45,229 nt of DNA from contig LUVW01000029.1 in the NCBI GenBank assembly GCA_001661515.1, positions 1 to 45,229 on the forward strand. Direction: 5' to 3'. The position numbers were made by a program, and so were the translations under genes. Position 1 is the stretch's first letter. Each line of letters opens with the position of its first letter. Below, piece after piece: positions 34,150 to 45,199 of this stretch. The notes beneath the pieces were generated by a model. It saw only the letters and a list, made by a program, of their open reading frames with translations. It was not told where the DNA came from and did no database searches. The DNA is from Capniomyces stellatus. Taxonomy: Eukaryota > Kickxellomycota > Harpellomycetes > Harpellales > Legeriomycetaceae.

Positions 34150-34975
34150 TTATTGATTATTATTATTATTATCATGTTGAGGATAAAACTGTTGAGCTGG
34201 GTTCATCATCATTCCCATTGGTACGTTTGGATGATATACTCCCATTGGTACGTTTGGATGATATACTCCCATTGGTACGTTTGGATGTATTCCCATTGGA
34301 ATGTTTCGATGCATTCCCATAGGTACATTTGGATATACTCCCATTGGCATGTTTCGATGCATCATCATTGGCATGTTTTGGTGGTTCAAGTTGTTGTGGA
34401 AGTTTTGGTGATTAAAGTTTGCTCCAATAGGTGGAACGCTTGACAATCTTGCAGGGAAATTCTCTCCAATGTGGTGGTTAATCGGTTTGGTTTGTTGGTC
34501 TCCAATGCTGTTTACTGTTGTCATTGTCGTTTTTGTTGTTGTCGACAGTTTGTTTGTCAAGTACGATATCAGTTCTTGTGCTGATTCACTAGCCACATTT
34601 CCTATTTCCTTTTCCTTTTTTTCCTTCTTTTCTTTCTTTTCCTTCTTTTCTTTCTTTTCCTTCTTTTCCTTCTTTTCTTTTTTTGGTTTCTTTTCTTTCT
34701 TTTCTACTTCAACTTGATCATCACCACCATCATTATTATTAATATTGGTTATAACGGTAGCTGGTACTGTACTGATTCCCATTGCCAAAAGTTTTGCTTT
34801 TACAATCTCGTTTTTATTTTCCTCTGTACCTTTACCTTTACCTTTACCTTTGCCTTGACTTTGACTTTGTTTTATAGTTTGTGTTTGTTTTAGTGCTGCA
34901 AAAAACAAATCTCCACTAATCTTTTGACCTTTCAATTGATCAAGAACTCTATCAACATTTCCTCCTTTTTCATCG

Positions 34976-35009
<34 letters not shown>

Positions 35010-35921
35010 GTGTTGGTGGCTCGGTTTTAACTGTTAGGTTGTTCAACATGTTTAGTACTCTTAATTCCAACGCATCACCCTTACTATTGTTATTACTATT
35101 AATATTATTATTATTAATGGTACTAGTATTGTTGTTGTTGCTGTTGTTGTTGCTGTTTTTGATTATTGATGGGTCTTCTGACAACCTTCGATTAATGGTT
35201 TGATATTGCTGTCTACCATTACCATTATTGATATTTATGGTTGTGGTTGCGGTTATGGTTGCGGGAAATGATTTCATCGAACTGAGTGATAAATGCTTGC
35301 ATAATCTCTCACGGTCGTTTTCTTCGTAAGCCCAGATTCCAAATACAGTTTCTATTAACAATATTCAATATTTGATATTTGATATTTGATATTTAATATT
35401 TAATATTTAAATACAAGTCGTGTTTTATTGAAGGGTTAATCGAGTCTGTTTTGCTACTAATTCGAAAGTTATAGTTTCAAACTTGCCATCACTTCTTTTG
35501 TACATTATTATTCCTTGTTGCAACTGGAAATCAATGCTGTTTTCAAACATTTCAACATAATTTTCAAGCGACAACCTGTTAAGCACGATATACCCATACC
35601 GTTCACAGCCCATTCTATATTTTTTTATTCAATAGATTTAGTTGATTCAATAGATTCAGTAGATTTAATAGATTGAATAGATTCAGTTGAATATGGATGG
35701 AAGCAAGGTTTGTTTACTTACTTTTTAAAAATAAACATTGCACCCTCAATTCCTTTTTTGGCCCAGTTGTTTACGGTCGGGTCGTAGCTGTAAAGAACAA
35801 CGTGGGAGGTGTTGTCAACAATACATTCGATTTGGGGATCGTACCTACGGAGGACATTGATGTTTACTTGATGCCGTAACACCTCGTCCATGTCGGTGCA
35901 ATTGTCGAGTTTATTTTCCAT
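34150..35921 (-). CDS. DCP1: mRNA decapping complex subunit Dcp1
   Basis: Activator of the Dcp2 decapping enzyme in 5'-3' mRNA decay and P-bodies. Exons: 35921-35722, 35614-35487 and 35351-34150; 509 aa. The EVH1-type domain is complete: VNINVLRRYDPQIECIVDN, HVVLYSYDPTVNNWAKKGIEG, YGYIVLNRLSLEN, then GIWAYEENDRERLCKHL. The second intron seems to start with GC (GCAAGT) rather than GT: only this site gives a junction, YKRSDETVFGIW, of the same length as fission yeast Dcp1. After about residue 130 the protein is a long disordered tail: Asn runs, a KKEKKEKK charged tract, two possible short helices, and a Met/Pro/Gly tail repeating NVPMGVYHP. The tail repeats are nearly identical at DNA level (CCCATTGGTACGTTTGGATG). 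Intron 1 is 107 bp, intron 2 135 bp. Confidence 0.9.
34218..34360. repeat. In-frame minisatellite in the DCP1 C-terminus
   Basis: Units of 24-27 bp around CCCATTGGTACGTTTGGATG encode PNVPMG(V/M)(Y/H) repeats on the minus strand; the two longest units are identical, implying recent duplication. Confidence 0.85.
35360..35411. repeat. ATATTTG/ATATTTA repeat in DCP1 intron 2
   Basis: Seven- to eight-base units (TTTGATA, then TTTAATA) make up most of the middle of the intron. Confidence 0.8.
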
Positions 35922-36347
35922 TTTTCTTTTTCTTTTTCTTTTTCTTTTTCTTTTTCTTTTTCCAATTTAGTTTATTTTTTATTATTGTTGTTGTTGTTGG
36001 GTTCTATATATTATAATTGTCAACATGAATGAATAAATTTGTATTTAGAATAAAACAAATTAGGAAATGTTGCAAAATAAAATAAAATAAAATAATATAA
36101 AAGAATATAGATTTAGTTGATAAAAGAAGGAAAAGGCGAATTTAACAATAACAAACAGTAATAATTAATATCAAATTAAATAATAACAATTTAAATAATA
36201 GAAATTATTAAACAATTTAATCTATTTAATTGTTTAATTAACAACGCTATATTTATTACTTTATATTCTTCTAATTAATATAAACCGCAAACAGTAAATT
36301 TGAATTTGAATTTAAAACAAATAACAAAAAAAAAAAAAAAACAAAAA
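35922..36347. other. Intergenic DCP1 5' flank / LRR gene 3' flank
   Basis: About 425 bp, very AT-rich. A CTTTTT hexanucleotide run (about 35926-35962) lies directly upstream of the DCP1 ATG, so the DCP1 leader is AAAAAG-rich. A poly-A run (36327-36342) precedes the LRR gene stop. No gene seen. Confidence 0.6.
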
Positions 36348-39300
36348 CTACAAGAATGCTTTGGATAGGTTTAACATCAAGCTGGTAACACCGTCAACAA
36401 ACTCAACAGCAGACTGATACTTTTCAAAGAAAAAAATATCAGATTTGGACTCAACCCCTTCAGCAAACCAACTATCATAACCAGACTCACGTTTGCACTC
36501 TACAAGAACCACAGCCTCAAATAGGTTTTCAAACAAGCCGTCGGATAGGTTGTCACCGTCTGACAACTGCCGTTGCAACAACGCGTTCAGCCTTGAAACC
36601 TTGAGCGTGTGGATCTCGCTGATTGGTATGATTGAAAACAACCTGTCGTATTGGTTGATGTAGCTGGCGCGCCAAGGTCCAGATGGTACAGAACCAGATG
36701 AATTATCAGATGAATGATTGGCTAGATTATCGGATGAATTATCAGATGAATGATTGGCTGGATTATCGGATGTACTATCAAATGAATGATTGGCTGGATG
36801 ATTGGCTGGATTATAAGATGGGTCGAGAATGTTTGAGGCGTGGCTGGTGGGTAACAATCCGGTGTTTCTGCGGTTAATCAACTCGGTAGTTTTCTGTGGG
36901 TCATAAGTCAAAGGGTCAGAACTAACAACAGTTGGGGGCACAAAAACACTGAACCTGGCATAAAATCGGCGCAACTCACAAACAGCGGGTGGCCATACAT
37001 CAACGCGTTCCCTCACTAAATACAAATACTGGCTTGTGCCAACGACAACCAAATCAAAAACCTCGCCTCCTTCCCCAACAACCGACACCCCTAAATACAC
37101 CTTTACAAAATCAAACGTGACCTTGTCCACAACGACATCCTCACGGCCTGCATAGTCCAGATTTAGGTTTAGATTTAGATTCAGATCCAGCCTACGTGAT
37201 TGGGTCAATAAAACCTGTCGCTTGATGTGATGCATTGCCCATTCGACATCATGGTTGATTAGGTGTTTCATTTTGATTGGCTTATCGTACGTGATTTCAA
37301 CCAAGCTGTCCAGCCAATCAGACACAACCAATCTGTCCTGGATCATAAACACAACAGATGTACTGTTGAGTTGACCAACGTTGCAGCCAGCATCAGTTTC
37401 AGTTTTAGTTTCAGTTTCAGGTTTAGTTTCAGGTTTAGTCTCGGTTTTAGTTTTATTCTCAGTCTCAGTTTTAGTTTTAGTTTCAGTCTCAGTTTTAGTT
37501 TGAGATTCAGATTCAATTTCTGGTTTAGAGAGATCAATATTTTGTGGTTTGATCAGGTGACCGAGTGTTTGGAGGTAAGGAGGAAACCACCTGTTTTTCC
37601 CGGCCTCAGGACTGGGCAAATGAACGTTGGTATTAGTATTAGTATTGGTATTAGTATCAGTACCGGTATTGGTATTGGTGTTGAATAGTCGAGTGTGAAC
37701 AGCAATGTACTGGCGGTTTGGGCCAACATCGAGTTTGAGAATAGAGGTGAGTGGGATTTTGGCAGAAAGATCGAGGTACCTGGAGGGATCGAGGTCAATG
37801 CTCCTGAACCTGTCTATGTTCAAACACCCATAGTGTGTTTTTATTGCATCAAAGTACCGATTATTTACTCGAAACACGTAAATGTTGTGGTTTGACAGTG
37901 CTAAACACACTTTGGTTTTAGCCCGAGGATCATTGCGGGAAAGTTCTGAGTCTTTTCGGGGAGATCCTGGGTCCAAAACCGGTGATTTCTGTTCTATCAT
38001 GGTTGTTAGTGTCCAGCGAATCAGTTCTTCGTGCTTTACGTCAAAGTAGTCCAGTTGCATCATCAGTTTTACCGAGTTTGTTGCTCTTGAAAGCGGAACC
38101 TCAGCCTGTACATTACTGCTTTGTGCTGCCAACCACAATGTACCTTTGCATCCAACTCTTTCCTCAATTTCCTTTGTCGTCAACTGTACTAGTCTGTCAA
38201 CCACTTTTGTTTTCTCTTTTTCTTTTTCTATTGTTTTATTTTCATTTTCTATTTTATCGTTACTGTCTGAACCTGGGCAATAATCCTCAGAGTCAACCAG
38301 GTAATCCATCCCACAACCCCCGCAAGTATTCTCCACTTCAACAATTCCTGACTCTTTGTCTCTTTCAAATCTGCTGTCCATTTCAAAGTTTTTGTTTTTA
38401 GAAATCTCCTCAAACACCAGAAACTCGACATCCCTTATTCCTTCCCACCCACACGCCAAACATCTGCTGCGTCGGTACTTTCTCTCACTCTCCTCCTCCC
38501 CTTCCTCCTCATTCTCTGCGTTCTTGCTTTTCTTCAGCTTTGCCTCCACTTCCTTCATTGCCTTTTCAATCCTACTTTTTGCCTCCAGTTCTTGTTCTTG
38601 TTCTTGTTCTTGTTCTTGTTCTTGTTCTTGTTCTTGTTCTAGAAACCATATCAATACCCATCGTGTTTCTTTCCCTTCAGCTGCTTTATACTCTATCAAA
38701 ATATCTTTATCTTTTTCATTTATTTTGCTCTTGACAATCTGACTTGTTTCTATTCTCAATTCTTCTTTATCGTTTGCTATTACTATTACTATATCTTTTT
38801 TTTCCTTTTCCCTTTCCAATTCTAAATCTAAATCTAAATCTAAATCCAATATTAAATATAAATTAACTTTTGTTTTTGTTTCCACTTTCTTTTGACCAGA
38901 TCTCAGTTTAACCAAATCAATATAATCAACAAGTACAAACTCTTTAATCGATACTTTAACTCTTTTTTCCTTTTCTACTTTTTCCTTTTCCAATTTTAAC
39001 TTTTCCTTTTCAACTCTTTTCACATTTTCCTTTTCCAAATTCTCTATTCTTTCTTTTTCTTTCACTTTTTCCCTTTCCAAATTCTCTATCCTTTCTTTTT
39101 CTTTTTCCTTTTCAACTTTTTCCTGATCTATATGTCCAAAGTTTTGATTATTGGGCTTTTTTTCATTGATTAGGTGGTCAAGTCTTTTTGATATTGAGGA
39201 TTCTTTGTTCCACATTTCTGCCAAAATACTAGTTTTCTTTCCAACTGGTTCTTTGTTGGTTTTTTTCTTTCTGGGAAACAAAAACATTGGTAATACATGT

Positions 39301-41591
39301 TCATCACTTGTACCATCACTTGTATCATTACTTGTATCATTACTTGTATCATCTTTTATGTCATTTAATATTTCCATATTCTTGTTATTTTCTGGTTTGG
39401 TGCGGGTTGGGCTTTGTAGTTCAGAAAACACTTTTAGCCAATTACTGCCTGCTTCCTGTTTCATAGTCTCCAGCTTTTTCTTGTATTCGAGTGTTTCACT
39501 TCTTCTTTTAAAGTGCATTTGAGGCGGTGATTTGACTGTTAATTTTATTGGTTTTATTGGTTTTGTTGACTTTGTTGGTGATTTGAGAATAAAACTGTTG
39601 TCTTTGTGGCTTTGTAATGCCAGTACCGGAATAGTCTTCATTAGCTTCACTTCGGTTCTAGTTGGGTATCTGCCATTGATCCTCACTTTGTTGTGCCTTA
39701 TTTCAAACGCCTTGAACAGCTGCAACATGTAATTTTGCTGTTCAAATCCATTTCTCCCAACATAAACGTCCCCAAGCCTCTCCAGTCCCCTGAGCCCCGC
39801 CACCTGAGAAACCCTGCCAATTCTGTTGTTTTGCACATCGATAAACTCCAGACTCTCCAGACTTTCCGCCCCTTCCAGCCCCAACAGTTTGTTGTTTGCA
39901 ATCACTAATACTCTCAACTCCCTCCAGCTCTTTCCAATTCCTCCAATCCTGCATATCTTGTTGAAACTCAAGTCCACCATCTTCACCATCTTCTCCATCT
40001 TCTCCATCTTCTCCATCTTCAACCCCAACAAACCTCTTGGAATTTCCTCCAAATTACAGCTTCTCAATGCTACCCTTTTCAGTCCCTCAAACCATCCCAA
40101 CTCTGCCAAATCCTCCACTTTTTCCTTCCCAATCTCCAAATCAACCAACTCCAACCTCCCACTATTCCCCCTAATCTCCCCTAATTCTTCCTTACTCCCC
40201 CTAATCTCCCCCAATCCTCCCCTAATTCCCCTAAACACCTCCAACATTCCCCTGTCCATCTCCTCCTTGTTCTCCCACCCTCTATAAACAAACGCCCTCA
40301 GCTTTCCCCCAATCACCTCCCCTATCCCTACCACTCTCCCCATATCAACGTTCTCTACCCTCAAATACTCTATATTAGGAAACCACTCTAGCACTCTATT
40401 GTCTGTCTCTCTGCATTTCCCTTTTGCTTCCCCCCTCCTACACTCCACCAACACCAAATTCTTGCTCCTCCCAAACACCTTTGTCAATATATCCCATGCC
40501 ATTTTACCCCCAACCTTCTCCCACTCATCCCTATCCCCATCTCCATATCCATGCTCTCTTTCTTCTTCTCCACTCTCCTGACTCTTGCCAAAATACCCTC
40601 CTATCCCCCAAAAGTACCCTCTTCCCTCTCCACCCCCCTCCTTAACCTCTCGCTTTCCCTTCTTAGCCCCTAGTCCCTTTATACCCCTCCCCGCTTTCTC
40701 CCCAAACTCAACTTTTACCTCTGCCCCTTTCTTTCCTTGAACCTCCCTCACATATTCCTCAATCCCTTGCCCTAATTTCCCCTCCTCATCTACAAACTTG
40801 AAATGCTTGAATATTCGGTTTAAACTCTCCACTTCGCTTATCTTCAGCACTATCCCCACCACCTCCCTGTTCTCTACAACCCTTGCTCCGCATATCTCTC
40901 CCGTCTCATTGTCTCCAACCCCAATTCCATCGCCCTCCCCCATCTCCCCTGCTTTCAACCCCCCATTCCCTCTTGATCCCAACTCGCTTTTGTATATCGT
41001 CAGTATATCACTTTTACTCGCTAGCAAAATCTCACCAAATCTATATTCATTCGCCAGTGCATGCTCTATCGTACACACGTTCCCCTGATATACTCTTTCA
41101 AGCCACTTCATTCTCAATTCAAGCTCTCTATCCTCATCAACCCTCTCCCCTCCTTGCCCACCGCCCTTCCCTTTCTCCCCATTTACATCTTCCCCTTTTT
41201 TTCCCCCAAAAAACCACCAGGATCCAAAGTTCATATACCCTCCTCCTAACCCTCCTTCCCCGCTCGAACCGACCAAACCACTTCCACTTTTGCCTCTAGC
41301 TCTAGCTTCACCCTCTTCTTCCATCAATTCTATTTCTGCAAACCAATCTTGTACTTTTTTTGCATTTCCCTTTTGCTTTTGTGGTATTTCGCTTCTCCTA
41401 GCTTTGGTTCTGCTCTGCAATTCCCTACTCACGCCCGAGTCTTTCTGCTCCGCACCAAACATATCCCCCTCTATCAAACTGTTGCCTATTAGATCCAGAA
41501 ATCCCGTTTTATGCGCTGCTCTCGTCTTTATTCCTTGCTTTATCTCCTCCGATATCTTCTTCAGCACTTTAATGTCTTTTTCAAACTCCAT
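36348..41591 (-). CDS. Large LRR scaffold protein with Cys-pair module and conserved C-terminal region (STK11IP-like architecture)
   Basis: A single exon of 1747 aa, among the longest frames here. The N-terminal 400 residues are Gly/Glu/Lys-rich. LRRs run from about 400 to 650: LVDLEIGKEKVEDLAELGWFE, VDLSFNKICRIGGIG, VLVIANNKLLGLEG, IDVQNNRIGRVSQVAGL, capped by an FKAFEIRHNKVRINGRYPTRTE segment typical of LRR C-caps. A charged coiled-coil (EKEKERIENLEREK) covers about 835-900. Two CxxC pairs (C1044/C1047 in CLACGW and C1090/C1093 in CGGCG) suggest a zinc-ribbon-like fold. The C-terminal 500 residues (for example KVCLALSNHNIYVFRVNNRYFD) look like a PH-type domain split by repeats (EQ, TE/TK, TN, NHSSDNSS). 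The layout recalls LKB1-interacting protein STK11IP, but that link is tentative. The N-terminal half has a purine-rich coding strand. Confidence 0.6.
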   Translation of the reverse strand: MEFEKDIKVLKKISEEIKQGIKTRAAHKTGFLDLIGNSLIEGDMFGAEQKDSGVSRELQSRTKARRSEIPQKQKGNAKKVQDWFAEIELMEEEGEARARGKSGSGLVGSSGEGGLGGGYMNFGSWWFFGGKKGEDVNGEKGKGGGQGGERVDEDRELELRMKWLERVYQGNVCTIEHALANEYRFGEILLASKSDILTIYKSELGSRGNGGLKAGEMGEGDGIGVGDNETGEICGARVVENREVVGIVLKISEVESLNRIFKHFKFVDEEGKLGQGIEEYVREVQGKKGAEVKVEFGEKAGRGIKGLGAKKGKREVKEGGGEGRGYFWGIGGYFGKSQESGEEEREHGYGDGDRDEWEKVGGKMAWDILTKVFGRSKNLVLVECRRGEAKGKCRETDNRVLEWFPNIEYLRVENVDMGRVVGIGEVIGGKLRAFVYRGWENKEEMDRGMLEVFRGIRGGLGEIRGSKEELGEIRGNSGRLELVDLEIGKEKVEDLAELGWFEGLKRVALRSCNLEEIPRGLLGLKMEKMEKMEKMVKMVDLSFNKICRIGGIGKSWRELRVLVIANNKLLGLEGAESLESLEFIDVQNNRIGRVSQVAGLRGLERLGDVYVGRNGFEQQNYMLQLFKAFEIRHNKVRINGRYPTRTEVKLMKTIPVLALQSHKDNSFILKSPTKSTKPIKPIKLTVKSPPQMHFKRRSETLEYKKKLETMKQEAGSNWLKVFSELQSPTRTKPENNKNMEILNDIKDDTSNDTSNDTSDGTSDEHVLPMFLFPRKKKTNKEPVGKKTSILAEMWNKESSISKRLDHLINEKKPNNQNFGHIDQEKVEKEKEKERIENLEREKVKEKERIENLEKENVKRVEKEKLKLEKEKVEKEKRVKVSIKEFVLVDYIDLVKLRSGQKKVETKTKVNLYLILDLDLDLDLELEREKEKKDIVIVIANDKEELRIETSQIVKSKINEKDKDILIEYKAAEGKETRWVLIWFLEQEQEQEQEQEQEQEQELEAKSRIEKAMKEVEAKLKKSKNAENEEEGEEESERKYRRSRCLACGWEGIRDVEFLVFEEISKNKNFEMDSRFERDKESGIVEVENTCGGCGMDYLVDSEDYCPGSDSNDKIENENKTIEKEKEKTKVVDRLVQLTTKEIEERVGCKGTLWLAAQSSNVQAEVPLSRATNSVKLMMQLDYFDVKHEELIRWTLTTMIEQKSPVLDPGSPRKDSELSRNDPRAKTKVCLALSNHNIYVFRVNNRYFDAIKTHYGCLNIDRFRSIDLDPSRYLDLSAKIPLTSILKLDVGPNRQYIAVHTRLFNTNTNTGTDTNTNTNTNTNVHLPSPEAGKNRWFPPYLQTLGHLIKPQNIDLSKPEIESESQTKTETETKTKTETENKTKTETKPETKPETETKTETDAGCNVGQLNSTSVVFMIQDRLVVSDWLDSLVEITYDKPIKMKHLINHDVEWAMHHIKRQVLLTQSRRLDLNLNLNLNLDYAGREDVVVDKVTFDFVKVYLGVSVVGEGGEVFDLVVVGTSQYLYLVRERVDVWPPAVCELRRFYARFSVFVPPTVVSSDPLTYDPQKTTELINRRNTGLLPTSHASNILDPSYNPANHPANHSFDSTSDNPANHSSDNSSDNLANHSSDNSSGSVPSGPWRASYINQYDRLFSIIPISEIHTLKVSRLNALLQRQLSDGDNLSDGLFENLFEAVVLVECKRESGYDSWFAEGVESKSDIFFFEKYQSAVEFVDGVTSLMLNLSKAFL
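38590..38642. repeat. In-frame (GAACAA)n array encoding Glu-Gln
   Basis: On the + strand TTCTTG is repeated about eight times; on the coding strand it encodes EQEQEQ. The array is pure enough to imply recent expansion. Confidence 0.9.
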
Positions 41592-43332
41592 TCTCTTTGA
41601 ATTATCTGTCTTGTTTTTTTTTTTTTTCCACTCCCCAATCCTCTTTGCTGTTCTTTTCGCTGTTATTATTTGATTTGTCCTCCTGCACCTCTACAAACTT
41701 TTGTTTTTGTATACGTTAAGATTGCTTTTAGTTTAAGATATCAATAAACTATACTGGTTGCTTTCTTCCTTTTCTTGTATGTTCTTGCAGACCTTCACCA
41801 CAAACCCCTTTTCACTGTGATTATCCAAAACTTGCTGACATTATTTGGCTTATCTTATTGGTTATCCACTTTACACAATTTTTGCTAGTCTTTCAAAACA
41901 TTCCACCATTTACCCTATTATACATTTCTCTGCTATTATCATTTCTTTGCTATTATACATGTTGGTTATAAATAAACCATCGACTTTTATTCACCTTTTA
42001 CCTCGGTTCTTTCCATTGGCTCACAATTTTTATATTTTTAATTTCCCTTATTTATTTATTTTCACCGCTTTCTTTCCATCAATGCTCATATATTCATCCT
42101 GACATCGCATTATGGTTCCGCCTTTGCTCGCAACAGTACAGTCATTAGTCAAGGACAGCTGGCTTATTTTTTAACCATACCCCTAACCCTATTATCTCCT
42201 TGCAACATTCATAAATTGCAATATCAATATTTTGATCGGCTATAACCTTGGTAGCCAATCTTTATCAAGCGCAATAAGCCATTTAAAACGAATCAGGTTC
42301 GAGCTATACATTCTCATAATACCTCGACATTATTCTATTAGGAATGATACATATTGACCAATTTGAAGATTAGTTAATCCCGGTACCTGTGACTGGATAG
42401 CACCTACAATCCTCACAGCAACTTCAATGATAAAAAGTGCGTGTATTTTTTCTTTCTTGTACATATCCCGTATCGGTTAAATAGGAATACTTCATCGGAA
42501 CATTTTCCAACCAACACCCGAGCTACCAGTTCTTAAACAATACTCCACCCCAAAACTTCCAAAACTGGCTTCTAATAGAACCATTTGTCCTATTTGATCT
42601 ACCCACTTAGCAAATCAGTTGTGCCGCTTCAACAACAACGCAGCAAGCGAACTTCAGTCCGTTATCAAAAATCGCTTTCGGAATAGTCCAAAGCTTTGTA
42701 AACTACCAGCATTAACGCATTACAAGTTCCGTATTTGCCAACTGGGTAACTACGTATTTGAATTTTTAATGTTACCCTATTACTAATAAAGAGTATTCCA
42801 AAATAATATCAGATTACGTAAACCACATTACGTAACAAGTATATTTGATGGAAAACACAACTAATGTGTGCTATGAACTACCCCTATTAAAACATAAGAT
42901 AATGGTGCATTTTTTATTAATATTATAAATCTCATTCAATTATGGTTGAGTGTAAACGATGCTCTCAACAACCGAACACCCCAACAATAATTAGGCCTGT
43001 TTGGGTGTTTTTAACATCAGAAATTGGCGATATTCAGAAAAACGTCAATGATCAAAAAAGGAAAATAATAATGTATTATTATTGTTCTAACTCTCTCACC
43101 TCCTTTCAATTAAAAAAAAAAAATCAAGCACTCTGAGATATTCAAGGAACAAACCAAACAACACTAGAAGGGATCAAACTTGAAACGCTTATAAATACAA
43201 TTTACAAATATAGCCCTAATTCGCCACAGTTTCTTTTACTTGACTGCTCTTTTTTTTTTTTAATTGAGAAAAAATAAGTAATCATAATAATAAAAAAAGT
43301 AAGGTAGTCCTGATATACGCTGAAAGTAATAC
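41592..43332. other. Intergenic region between LRR gene and AcuK-like gene
   Basis: 1.7 kb holding divergent promoters. The first 130 bp are pyrimidine-rich (LRR leader). A short frame at 42942 begins MVECKRCSQQP, but it lacks the further cysteines a Zn2Cys6 cluster needs. CCCTAACCCTA at about 42180 is too short for a telomere relic. No gene recognised. Confidence 0.55.
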
Positions 43333-45127
43333 ATGGCAGGATATCCAGAATATAAATACTTGGAGTATACGCCCGGACATAGAAATTCGCGTTCTTTATC
43401 CAAATCAAACACAGAGAAAAAAGGTAAATTGTGGTACAGCAGTTTATTTCAAGTAAGCTATACCAGGGCATAGTTGGCGTTTTTTTCCCTCAAGTTATAG
43501 GTGTTAAAATGGACAAGCAAAGCTGGGGGGGAAGGTACCGTTGAATACATTGAATGTGATATCCGTGATATAAATAAAAAAACATTCCCTAGTATAATAA
43601 ATTATGCAATATAAAATAGCAGAAGACAAGAGCATGGATGGATTTACTTGCAAGAATGGAGTACGAAGGCCCAATGGCACAGGAAATCCAGAAATGCGTT
43701 ACTACGAAGAACGCACGGCTAGCGAAAGGGGGCTAAGAAGGGCATATATAGGTATAGACATATTTTTTAAAAAAAGTAGAAAAGGAAAAAATATATGTGT
43801 TTAAAAGACAAATGATCAAATGTTTATTTGAAGAAACGTTTTGAGAATCCAGATATATATATATATGGACATATATATATTTAGGAATTTAATTTGTGAC
43901 TTGAAAACCGAAATGTTTTATCCAGCACAGCATAGTCGTTTGTAATTTTATTTTAATAATTCGACATGGTACTAAAATCAAAACAAATAATATTGAATAG
44001 ACAGCTCGTTAAGCGACTTGATTACAGGAGAAGGAAATACAACATATACAGAAATCAGGCGTAGTCCAAGAGCTAGACCCGACAACGACTTCAATTCGAG
44101 GCTGATTGGGCTAGAAATCATGACAATAACATCGATTCTCGAAGCGTTTGATGCCCCGTACTTAAACGCCAGATCCAATTCAAAGCAAGAATATCGCGAT
44201 AATACAAATAAATATTCGCCAAAAAGCCACAGAAATGAAAACCAGCATACAGATTATAAATACTATGAAGATAACTCAGATCTGTTTTCTCAACACGGAG
44301 GCTCTGATGCAAACAAAGCCTGTCACCGCCTCAACACTCTGACAGTTCCAAATATAGTCAAGCCAGATCTAAAAAATCTAGTTGAATCTACCGACGAAAT
44401 TTACTATAACAGCTCAGACATGTCCACCAGTCTTGGCTCAAACTATTCATATGACAACAATAACGACAACGACAACCACCACTCCCCAAAACCATCGAGC
44501 TACACATATAGCAAGTCGATAATCAGACTGACAGAGTATATAATCAGCAGGTAATTTCATCCAAATCACGTGCTAGCCATTTACTTTAGATTTCCACAGA
44601 ACATATTTATATTGAAAACAAAAAACAATCTCGCGTTTCAATTTTATTATTACTAATGCACTTGTTTATATATACATTCCTTTTTTTTTATTCCGATGGG
44701 ATTGTCTTGATTCTTTCTTGGGTTCATTGTAGCATGTCCAAGCCCAGTGTTTTGCGAATAAGCAAGGCAATCAATCACATTAGAGGTCCCAGTTTAGAGA
44801 AGCAAAGTGGATTACCCCCAGATCACGATTCATTTGCTGAAAAATGCTTCAAAAGAATGGTTTTGGTAAGCACCAACATGCAAACAACTCGCCAGTCTGC
44901 CAGCATAATAAACCAACAAGACATCAACACCTGATTATCATCTGATTACCACCTTCACATCTATATATATCTATTCTTAGGAACATAAAAGACTTGTTTG
45001 TCTAGTTGGAACACCTACAGTAGTTTGGAGAACCACTGGTGAAATATGTTTGGTTAGCACCGAGTTTGTTCACCTCAGTTGGTGGAAAGTTGAAGACTTG
45101 CTTGAAAATAAAAGACTTATTTTTGAG
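43333..45127 (+). CDS. AcuK/Ert1/Rds2-type PAS regulator of gluconeogenesis, partial at the 3' end
   Basis: This family controls gluconeogenic and respiratory genes. Exons: 43333-43423, 43620-43751, 44001-44550, 44733-44865, 44981-45127, then a GTAACC donor; the gene runs on past the window. The 351 codons seen are in phase throughout. Exon 3 to 4 gives SYTYSKSIIRLTEYIISS and VLRISKAINHIRGPSL, and exon 4 to 5 gives DSFAEKCFKRMVLEHKRL then the PAS start VGTPTVVWRTTGEICLVSTEF; all match the family order known from Rds2. Missing is the N-terminal Zn2Cys6 cluster: exons 1-2 have a single Cys (GFTCKNGVRRPNG). Exon 3 might instead begin at 44026, also in phase. Exons 1-2 are less certain than 3-5. 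Residues between are Asn/Ser/Asp-rich. Confidence 0.75.
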
Positions 45128-45199
45128 GTAACCGTTTATCCAACCAAAGACTGTTTTTCTTTTTTCTTTGCTGTGTTTCTTTCTTCCTCATTCTATCTA

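Noticed and set aside
39826..40287. 153-residue plus-strand frame and others within 37-41.6 kb
   Set aside because: Shadows of the LRR gene, whose purine-rich coding strand leaves the reverse frames open.
42942..43136. ECKRC frame as the missing Zn2Cys6 exon of the AcuK-like gene
   Set aside because: Only two cysteines and no C-x6-C or PC-x2-C continuation.
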